Of a stretch of DNA of 64,000 nucleotides, positions 56,118 through 64,000 are shown piece after piece. The position numbers and the translations under genes are program-made. Where the stretch lies: assembly GCA_900618795.1 (NCBI GenBank), contig UYJD01000009.1:248001-312000 (forward strand), written 5' to 3'. The notes under the pieces are model-generated. The model was not told the origin of the DNA. It ran no database searches and was given only the letters and a program-made list of their open reading frames with translations. Each line of letters opens with the position of its first letter. Position 1 is the stretch's first letter. The DNA is from Cyanodermella asteris. Its lineage: Eukaryota > Ascomycota > Lecanoromycetes > Ostropales > Stictidaceae.

Positions 56118-57244
56118 TTAGTTCCATGCCGGCATGACGCTCAGGCGTCCGCCGTCAACAACCTGGACCGATCCGTTGAGATACGCACCCGAGCGTCCTA
56201 CCAGATACAATATCAAAGATGCCAAGTCCTCGTACGTCCCTGGTGAGCCGTGGGGGACTTGGTTGACAGGGAATTCTGTCGAGGACCCTGCCGTCATGTC
56301 GGATGGGAAGCCTGTAGCGCGCGTCAGCCCACATCTAGACTTCTCTCGCGACGGGAGCCTATCAAACTCACGGCCGGGAGCAATCATGTTGCTTCTGATG
56401 CCCCATGGCGCCAAAAAGTTCGCCATGCTCCTGCCCAGCGCCACCGCGCCCGCCTTGCTCGCCGTATACGCCAGCCCCGCCGTGACCTCGCGGTTGAAAG
56501 CACTGATACTCGCCACCGTCACAATCTGACTCGTCCTCCGATCCTCCAGTTCAACACCCTCCGCCGGCCGCCCCGTCCGCTCCATTCTCTCCACCCTGCC
56601 GCCCGTCTTCCACCCTCTCCTCTCGTTGGCCTTGTCGAGCAGCGGCAAGAAGGCCGCCGACACGCTCACCACGGCCGCCGTGTTCGTCCGCCACGCTCCG
56701 TCCCAGGCGTCCCAGTCGCGCGTCATGATCGAGCCGAGCTCGGCGATTGAGCTCGCGGACTTGATGTCTTGGGTCAGGGGCGAATCGACGCCGGCATTGT
56801 TGATCGGCACGTCGACGTAGGATGTCTGGGAGCTGATGGTTTCCACGGCGGAGCGCACCGATTCGAGAGAGGTGATGTCGCACTGGACGGGTTTTACTAT
56901 GTGGGGGTTGGTCTGCGAGACGGCGGATTCGAGGTTGGCGAGGCGGCGGCCGAGGATGAAGACTTTGGAGGCGCCGCTGGCGGCGAGGGCGGCCGTAAAG
57001 GCAAGGCCGATGCCTGGAAAGATGTGAGTCTTGATCGAAATGCTGTCGTGTCTTCCGGTAGCATGGTCTCGGAGGTGCTTCGGGGTGTGAGTGCTTTTCA
57101 CAGGCGAGGGATGGTCCGTGAATGGAAGCAAGCCGTTCAACACGTACCTGAGCCGCCACCGGTGACTACGACGACCAGGCCTTTGGCGGAGAAGAGGTCG
57201 GTGGGCTTGATCGGGTTTGAAATGTTCATGGTGGAACTTGCCAT
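56118..57244 (-). CDS. Short-chain dehydrogenase/reductase (classical SDR)
   Basis: Three exons on the reverse strand (57244-57148, 57013-56372, 56311-56118; introns 134 and 60 nt) give 310 residues. The start is MASSTMNISNPIKPTDLFSAKG. Splicing restores the cofactor loop VVVVTGGGSGIG, which the unspliced frame lacks. Later motifs are INNAGVD, the catalytic YTASK with an upstream Ser (TVASISAFN), and NMIAPG. The C-terminus ends YLNGSVQVVDGG, usual for this fold. An insert rich in Arg and Glu (about residues 195-215) separates helices. No membrane segment or targeting signal is present. The substrate is unknown; NADP(H) use is probable but unproven. Confidence 0.9.
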
Positions 57245-58181
57245 GTTGCTGCGAGGTACTTGAGTGTTGCAGGGCGGTAGTCAACGCGATCAAACAGGGA
57301 TTGGAAACGGTGTAGTCTTTCTAAAAACGTTCGATTGCTTTTTATCTTACGACCTCAAGCAGCTGAAAGATGGCACTATGTGAGACCTGTAAGAGAGAGC
57401 TGCTTTTGTATACCATTGAGGTGGGGGCAGTCGACGTTTGAGTCAAACGGGCATGACGGATGTGACGGGTACATCTCGTTTTCTTTCACATCGAGTGAAC
57501 AGGCCCACCTAAGCATTGACGCGAGCTCACGTACTGCTTTCGTAGATACTGTCGGGGACAGCTGATCTAGTATATAGCCAGAACATCTTACGGCACCTTG
57601 CAAAAGAGGTAGATCGATAACCTGAATGCCCGCCAAACAGTCCGCTGGATGCTTGCTGAAACAAGCCGCTAAACACCCGTCCGACTACCCCGCTGAGCAT
57701 CTGTTCAGCTTCCTCCCCGCCTAGATATGCAACTACCTTGCCAATTACCTGCCTGCACACCTCCCTAAATATGCAAACCCCCTGGTACGTAAACGGGGCC
57801 CCATTCCACAGCAATACAGCTAATTCCATGTCTGAGGTGGCGGCTGCACGGCTGGCTACCCAAATACCTGCGCCGCATCTAAGTAACTCCAATCTCGTAA
57901 GACCGCCAAACTCGACAAATGTCGTTGTGAGCATTTTTGAACCACATTGACTGGGCAGAGAATCGATACCTTCAATGCTTAAATCTGAGTCTTTTTGGAT
58001 TGACGAAGAAGAGTCGGGCAATGACAAGGGACCCAAACTGCTACTATGGTCAAGAATAAAGATCAAGTACATGCACAATCAGCACTATGCACATCAGATT
58101 TTGGCACGATTTAATTTCCACTATCACTCATCGCTCAACAGACTTGGTCTCACAGGCTTTTAAGCTGCTTCAGCTCCTTAT
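57245..58181. other. Spacer between SDR and repeat-protein gene
   Basis: A 183-codon frame on the reverse strand (57527-58078) has no signal peptide, domain or splice support, and I do not call it a gene. The sequence is relatively A/T-rich. Confidence 0.4.
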
Positions 58182-59469
58182 TTACGGCAGGCCAGGAATG
58201 GTAAAGGTGTTACCGGATCCGATAGAGTTCCCCTAATAATGTTAGTAATTTTCACCGACTCAAGATAAATGGTCTCGATCTCATCACGTACATCAGCGTT
58301 GCCGTTGCCGTTGCCGTTGCCATTGAGATTTCCATTGAGTTGACGGGCCCCGAAGTGATTGCCCGATCCGATAGAGTTACCTCCAAGGTTAGATCCGAGC
58401 TAAAAGATGTCAGATCTCGAATGTATGTAATGGGACGAAAGCCGTACGTTACCGTCTCCATTGCCATTTCCAAAGGCCTATTACTGTAGTTAGCGTGTGT
58501 AATAGATGAAGACATGCGAGAGTGAGGGAGGCCTTCAATAAGCAGAAGGGCGTGGGTTACAAAGCCAGTAAACTGGTCTCGGTAAAGACACGCAGAAACG
58601 AGCCGTCAGCTAAAGCACATGGAGCGTGATGTAGATCTGAGAACGGCGTTCGGGAAGGGGGTAACATTTTAAACTCACAGGGAGCTGGGGCTCAGCCTCG
58701 CGCTTGCCGAAATGGTTGTTAGAGCCGATAGCATTGCCGTCCAAGTTGTTCAAGAGCTAGAATGATCAGCGAGAGCTTATATACTCAAGATAAGTGCTGA
58801 TCCACGTACGTTACCGTCCAGGTTGCCTGGAGATCGTGTTAGCGCGTGCTTGAGATGATGATAGTGCAAGAGACTGTCTGCATGAGGACTTGGTGGATAG
58901 TGAACATCGTGAGCTCATGGCTCGCGAAGTCGCGGTCCAGAGATTGCTCTTAACCGAGCCGGAATGAAGACTAGCTGAATCACAAAGCTCTGCTGAATCG
59001 CAGTCCTCATCTGCCAAAACATGACTTTCGACTCCGCAGACCAGAATAGATGTACGTACCGTTGCCCTGAGGAGACCTGCCAAAGTGGTTGCCGCTACCG
59101 ATGGAGTTTGAACCTGAGCGTGTCAGAAATGGTGATTGACTTCCTTCTGTCCCATCTGGGCGTGAGCATAGCTAACCTCCGTTGTTCCCGAGGTTTCCCT
59201 GTGTCATAGTCAGTATGGGATGCAGAGTCGAGCCCGTACGAGACGTACGTTGAGGTTGCCATTCAATTGACGGGCGCCGAAGACGTTGTATGATCCTCCA
59301 ATATTTCCTGCGAGGTTTCCTCCTGCGTTGCCCTAAATTCAGGTCAGAAGGCGATGCGAAAGCTGCAAAAGTAACAGCCGAGGCGTACATTGAGGTTGCC
59401 GTTCAGCTGAGCGACTGGGGCAGCGATAGCGGCACCGGTGAGGGCAGCGGCGAGCACGAAGAACTGCAT
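58182..59469 (-). CDS. Small secreted Gly/Asn-repeat protein in nine exons, with a KREAEP processing-like site
   Basis: No family is recognised. I assemble nine exons on the reverse strand: 59469-59389, 59332-59249, 59198-59177, 59113-59060, 58826-58810, 58756-58679, 58477-58448, 58399-58292 and 58232-58182. All eight introns are GT-AG (50-63 nt, except 233 and 201 nt), six with GTACGN donors, four of them GTACGT. The product is 174 residues: signal peptide MQFFVLAAALTGAAIAA, then QLNGNLN-type repeats and five copies of a unit like NSIGSGNHFG followed by AR, RS or KR. One copy continues KREAEPQLP, the pattern cut by Kex2 and a dipeptidyl aminopeptidase in yeast mating-factor precursors. Many exons end in GGNAAC before the donor, so exon duplication is likely. 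It could be a processed peptide precursor, a wall protein or an effector. All junctions keep frame. Confidence 0.8.
58297..58326 (-). repeat. GGCAAC hexamer repeat inside the repeat-protein gene
   Basis: Four perfect GGCAAC units and flanking variants code for the GNGNGNGN end of exon 8. Such arrays change length easily between strains. Confidence 0.75.
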
Positions 59470-59610
59470 GTTGACGATGTTTCGAGACTGAGGTTTGGAA
59501 CTGGGGGCCTGGAGTTGGAGTAAGGCTGAGTTTGATGCTTGGAGTCTTTGGAAGTGAGCTTGAGAAAAGGAATGAGGAAAGCGGACGATATGCAAGGGAA
59601 AAGAGATAGT

Positions 59611-59617
59611 TCTTATA
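59611..59617 (-). promoter_or_regulatory. TATA box of the repeat-protein gene
   Basis: TATAAGA on the reverse strand lies about 142 bases before the ATG at 59469, like the protease promoter spacing. It supports the chosen start. Confidence 0.45.
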
Positions 59618-60251
59618 CATGGACTTGCTTGCTGAAGCAACAGTAGAGAGAGCCTCTACACATGCTCGGTGCATCAAATGTGGGGAAGGAGAATGAGCAG
59701 AAGACGACATTCACGTGTAACAGCCAACATCCGGTTGGCACAGTGGGAAGTTCCTCGCCCAAGGCATGTTCAAACAGATGAGACGTGCGGCTTGATCGCT
59801 CGACCCCAGAATCAGGAACAACCCGTTCGACACTCGACAGCGTTTGGTCTCCATTACCGGTGGCGGAGAGTACCGTTCTTGTTCGAGGCGTCATCGAAAG
59901 GTGCGGGTGTGTCAACGACGGTTGGCTGGCCAGAGTGCCGTTGAGATCATAGGCTTTGTGAGGCAAAGTCAACAAGGAGACCAGGCTGAACTGTCCCGTA
60001 GATGGAATCTTGACGTTGCCCCACAAACTCAGCGAGCAGATCAGCACATGGGACCCTGTCGATTTCTGCTTCTCTGTACATAGACTGCAACGAACGCCTT
60101 GATGCCGCCGGACGCCTCGTCGAACGCCATCGTACGACGCGGTCTCAAGCCCAAACGAGGATTCAGCAGAAATGGCTTCGGGCCGCTGGAGGGACATGTC
60201 GACGTCTGACTGGTGATGTTCCTCATCAAAGGGTGTTTCTTGAGACTCCAT
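59613..60251 (-). CDS. Doubtful hypothetical reading frame
   Basis: A 212-codon frame starts MESQETPFDEEHHQSDVDM and has no recognised domain. The first 50 residues have acidic, protein-like composition; the rest does not. It overlaps the promoter of the repeat-protein gene. It may hold one true exon of a gene I could not build, or be chance. Confidence 0.18.
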   Translation of the reverse strand: MESQETPFDEEHHQSDVDMSLQRPEAISAESSFGLETASYDGVRRGVRRHQGVRCSLCTEKQKSTGSHVLICSLSLWGNVKIPSTGQFSLVSLLTLPHKAYDLNGTLASQPSLTHPHLSMTPRTRTVLSATGNGDQTLSSVERVVPDSGVERSSRTSHLFEHALGEELPTVPTGCWLLHVNVVFCSFSFPTFDAPSMCRGSLYCCFSKQVHV

Positions 60252-61871
60252 GTCACGTCTATACAGGCGGCGTGTTGGCCAGATTCCGTTCCGGCAGACG
60301 AGAATTTTGAAGAAATTTGTTCAAAATAGCTCTAAACTGGCTAGATGCCGGCAGGTGTCCATGCTAGAAGCCTCGGAGGTCGTCGATTGTCAGGGGAAGC
60401 AAGGCGCTCGTCGTGAACCTGGCGAATGCGGCGTTCTCCGCACAGGAATGGGAGAGAGCCTTTCGAGCTGCATGAATGCCGTCTCAGAGTGTCGATGATT
60501 TCAGATCACGCCGCCCAATGCACACGTGGATGGGGGCTGGCGCTTGCAGACCGAGCAAACGGTTCACCTGGGATTTTCCGGGGAAGATCCACATCAACGG
60601 CGCGCCCTCAGACGGTCCACGGGCGAGTTGACGAGAAAGGCAATCTTACGGTGTCGGATCGTCGGGATGCCAGAATGGGACTGGGGTTCATGGGCAATTT
60701 GGGGACCGCGGCCGATGCCAAGACCGCCAGCGCGGTCACAATCATCAGATGCAGCTGATGATTGAAGACGGTCCGTGGGAAGCCCTGCCAGTTGCCAGAC
60801 GCCGTTCCTTAGCACCACCGCTAGTCGGCGATCATGGTGAGTCTGTTTGTGCTTCACATGCTGTCCTTGTCACCTGTATATACTACTTCCGTGCAGTCAC
60901 AGTCACAGTGACAGTCATCACTCAGCATCTTCTCCGGGCCGACCCCTCTCGACCCCAGAGCGTGCACAGCCGCCCTGCGCGGACCCAGCCTTTTTGTAGG
61001 CTCAGCCTTGAAGCATCTTTGCCTGAGCGAGTTTATCGTTTTCGCCGGCATCGGCGAGCGAAAAGTGCTTCTGCTTCTCTGCCACCGGATGACTTCCGAT
61101 GTGCACATCCACACGACTTGGAACGACTACCTTTCTCGATTTGTCGCGGCTCGACGGCTCACACGGCCATGACAGAGATCCGATAGCACCAACGACCGCT
61201 ACAAGGACATTTTTGCGCCTTCATCGGTGATTAACACCCAAGCTTACGCCACGATCCTGCCGTGTGGGATGAGGAGACTTTAGCATAGCGTGTGCTCAAA
61301 AAGCGGCAGTATGTCGACATGGCCGACGTGAGATGCGGAATCTCCCGTGCAACGTCCAGGTCGACACCGCCCAACTTACGTCCCCTGGCAGGTATCGCTT
61401 CACTCGCTGTCTGGGCCTCTGAATGCTCGACATGTGCCAACAAAAGCGTTGTGTATGGCGAAGTTCTGCAAACCACTTCTATGATGAAGAAGTTTCGATG
61501 CAACTCAACTATCCTCGAACCTCTGAGCCTGTTCTAGGCGTTCGAGCTTTAGCTCGATCCATGGCGTTCGATCGACAGGATTGTCTGACTTCGCTAAACG
61601 GACCGTACACATTTGCGCCGGTAGAGCAGCTGCGTTGTGATCGTGGCACAGCTTTTAGCATGCGCTCCCTGTTGCGGTTGTCTGTCGGGAGCTGACTTCG
61701 ACAAGATGATCGCTGCGTAACGTAATGACAGTGGCCGATAGCTGATGGCTTGCCTGCTGCAAACATCCCGACATTCTGGCCTGTAGCCGTTGCCTCCTCA
61801 GGTCAGACAAGCCAACGCAGTTGGAAAGTTTGTCGGCTCTTTGTGAGGTCTGGCGCGTTCTACATACTTGT
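60252..61871. other. Intergenic region left of the assembly gap
   Basis: Only short overlapping frames are seen and no domain. A CAGTCACAGTGACAGTCA-like short repeat occurs at about 60895-60918. A gene truncated by the gap cannot be excluded. Confidence 0.35.
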
Positions 61872-62204
61872 NNNNNNNNNNNNNNNNNNNNNNNNNNNNN
61901 NNNNNNNNNNNNNNNNNNNNNNNNNNNNNNNNNNNNNNNNNNNNNNNNNNNNNNNNNNNNNNNNNNNNNNNNNNNNNNNNNNNNNNNNNNNNNNNNNNNN
62001 NNNNNNNNNNNNNNNNNNNNNNNNNNNNNNNNNNNNNNNNNNNNNNNNNNNNNNNNNNNNNNNNNNNNNNNNNNNNNNNNNNNNNNNNNNNNNNNNNNNN
62101 NNNNNNNNNNNNNNNNNNNNNNNNNNNNNNNNNNNNNNNNNNNNNNNNNNNNNNNNNNNNNNNNNNNNNNNNNNNNNNNNNNNNNNNNNNNNNNNNNNNN
62201 NNNN
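61872..62204. other. Assembly gap (333 N)
   Basis: A continuous run of N marks unknown sequence. Its true length may differ from the run length. Confidence 0.99.
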
Positions 62205-63257
62205 GAAAACCGATGATCATATACTTTCCGGGCTACATATACTCCGCACTAAACTTCCACTTCTTAGAGTAGAATGTACGGACTGCACATTTGGACTAAT
62301 TCGGTGTGTGCGTTAATGATTTGCAAACTTGTGTCGCGGATGACCAAAGATGTCGATGTTCCTTGGAAAAGCGAATGTGGTAGATTCGAAAGCATCACAT
62401 TCGTAGACACTTGGTCACTGACCTCCCGAGGTAGGCACTATGACATTGCCATACACACTCAGGAAGCTTTCCATGTGAGTAGTAAAGTGCGTAGCTGTAC
62501 AGCTATCTGCTCAAATACCAGTTAAAGTACTTCCGAAAGTGGCAGCTTCGGTAGGTGGAACAGTACGTGCGCAACGACGTCCATCATCCCGCCGTGGCAC
62601 GTCGCTGATTGTGGGCAAACGCGTGCGTCACTCTGATCTTGTGCTGATTGACCATAATTTCACCCCAGTTGGGACGGTGATCAAGGATTTATAAGTCAGA
62701 CAAAGTGCCCTGCCTCCGGCTGCGCAGAGCAGCGCACCTTGCGAGAGGGGAAAGGGCTGAGAGGCTCCCTCAGTACCGCTGCGCAATTGGTGAAATGCAT
62801 GCGCAGAGTGGTCATGAGCTGAGACGATGGGGCTTCTTCACCACATTTCTAGCTCTCGAAACGGATCAATGAGAGTCTTGAGTATTAGCGTCAAAGATGA
62901 GGCTGACCCCGCGGAAGTCGGTGCCGGTTCCAGGCGGAAAGTTGGGATCATGACGTGAAGAGACGACTCCCTCACTGGACAACTGGCCTGCAGCTCTCTT
63001 ATGTAACACTCACGCCCTTGTCCAGCCAGCAATCGAATCAGCCTGTATTTGTGTCTGTCCAAGCTCCTTCGGAATGATGACGATGGCGGGGCCTGGCGTC
63101 CGTTTTACGCACTCAAAAGCTGCTTGACGCCTTTCGATCAACGCTCTCCTTTTCTCTACACCGATCTACTCTGCCTCTCTTTCTCCTGCTCAGTCACCAT
63201 TCAGAGAACCATACCGGAGGCCCCGTTAGAACTTGACTACTCGGAAATTCAACAACA
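62205..63257. other. Region between gap and glutamate decarboxylase gene
   Basis: No gene is supported. The 3' part (63120-63257) is CT-rich and probably contains the leader of the decarboxylase transcript. Confidence 0.4.
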
Positions 63258-64000
63258 ATGGCTGGACTAGCGCGCCATGTATGTTCACACCACCTTATTC
63301 GTGGTGGAGTCCACGGTGCTTGGCATTAGACAGGAACCAGCACCCAGCCCTCTCTGACCAATGCTGATCCCTGTTCAGATTGATCCGGATGAGCTGATTC
63401 AGACTCTCCGCGACCACCCTCACGAACCTCACAAGCGCCACGCTCGCACCAATCGAGCTGTCTCGCACTCAACCCCATATTCGACCAGATACAATGCCCA
63501 GGCCGAGATTCCCAAGTTCAAAATTCCTCACGATGGCGCCCCGGGCGACGCAGTCGAGGCCATGCTTCGCGACGAACTGGACCTTGACGGCGTCCCGAAT
63601 CTCAACCTTGCCAGCTTTGTAGGAACGTACATGGAAGATTCAGCTCGCCGATTGTTCATCGAAAATTTGAGTAAGAATTTGTCGGACGCTGATGAGTACC
63701 CCAGTCTCATGTCGCTTCATAGTCGGTGTGTGTCTATTCTTGCACATCTGTGGGGTGTACAAAAGGGAGAGAAGGCAGTGGGTACGGCTACTACTGGCTC
63801 GTCTGAGGCTATCCACCTCGGTGGCTTGGCGATGAAGAGACGCTGGCAGGAAAAGCGCCAGGCTGAGGGCAAGGACACATCCAAGCCGAACATTTTGATG
63901 GGAGCCAATGCCCAGGTTGCCCTCGAGAAGTTCGCACGCTATTTCGAAGTCGAAGCGCGAACTCTGCCAGTCTCTCAAAAGAGCAATTATCGCTTGGATC
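63258..64000 (+). CDS. Glutamate decarboxylase, 5' part, cut off by window edge
   Basis: The enzyme converts glutamate to GABA with PLP in the cytosol, part of the GABA shunt. Exon 1 (63258-63278) encodes MAGLARH, then a 100-nt intron (GTATGT...TTCAG) joins exon 2, which starts at 63379 and stays open to the window edge. About 214 residues are visible. LASFVGTYMEDSARRLFIENLSKN, then DEYPSLMSLHSRCVSILAHLWG and AVGTATTGSSEAIHLGGLAMKRRW are typical of group II decarboxylases of the GadA/GadB/Gad1 type, including the TGSSEA segment that contacts PLP. The PLP-binding lysine lies beyond the window. The second exon has no stop, so truncation is due only to the edge. Confidence 0.93.

Noticed and set aside
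57527-58078. 183-codon frame on the reverse strand
   Set aside because: No recognised domain, signal peptide or splice support; kept only as a remote possibility.
1-64000. Transposons, LTR or viral relics, CRISPR arrays
   Set aside because: No integrase, reverse transcriptase or transposase motifs, no paired terminal repeats and no spaced direct-repeat arrays were seen.

Overview
This window looks like nuclear DNA of a filamentous ascomycete (Pezizomycotina; Dothideomycetes is a guess). Short GT-AG introns of about 48-100 nt with CTRAC/CTAAC branch sites interrupt many genes. The gene content is typically fungal: C6 zinc-cluster regulator, NRPS-like A-T-R enzyme, DIT1/PvcA isocyanide synthase, pepsin-type secreted protease, BLM10, SAP18. 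About 21 genes are supported. I saw no confident tRNA, rRNA, CRISPR, transposon or viral relic. A run of 333 N (61872-62204) marks an assembly gap.

Left part (1-24.6 kb). A secreted chitin-binding/lysozyme-fold protein runs off the left edge. It is followed by an ELO fatty-acid elongase with a very long charged tail, the proteasome activator BLM10, a 5.3 kb gene-poor stretch, a secreted aspartic protease, a long disordered protein, and a small four-exon Fmp46/DUF1687 protein.

Middle part (26.5-43.4 kb). This looks like a biosynthetic gene cluster. In order it holds a Zn2Cys6 regulator, a DIT1/PvcA-type isocyanide synthase, a DHA2-type MFS exporter on the opposite strand, a fold-type I aminotransferase, an HpcH/HpaI-type aldolase, a free-standing adenylation-thiolation-reductase enzyme, and a secreted SMP-30-like lactonase whose 3' end carries an apparent one-base frameshift. 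No P450 or TauD oxygenase is seen. The product cannot be read from the sequence.

Right part (43.7-64 kb). Mostly housekeeping genes: SAP18, an OSGIN-like FAD oxidoreductase, an EngB-type mitochondrial GTPase, a frameshifted epoxide hydrolase-like gene, choline kinase, a Tfc7-like histidine-phosphatase-fold protein, and a short-chain dehydrogenase. Then comes an unusual nine-exon gene (58182-59469) for a small secreted Gly/Asn-repeat protein, with repeat units largely matching exons and one Kex2/dipeptidyl-peptidase-like KREAEP site. The 5' part of a glutamate decarboxylase gene runs off the right edge.

Three host genes (elongase tail, lactonase, epoxide hydrolase) have a single reading-frame break each. 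Two of these lie at homopolymer runs, so assembly error must be excluded before calling them pseudogenes.
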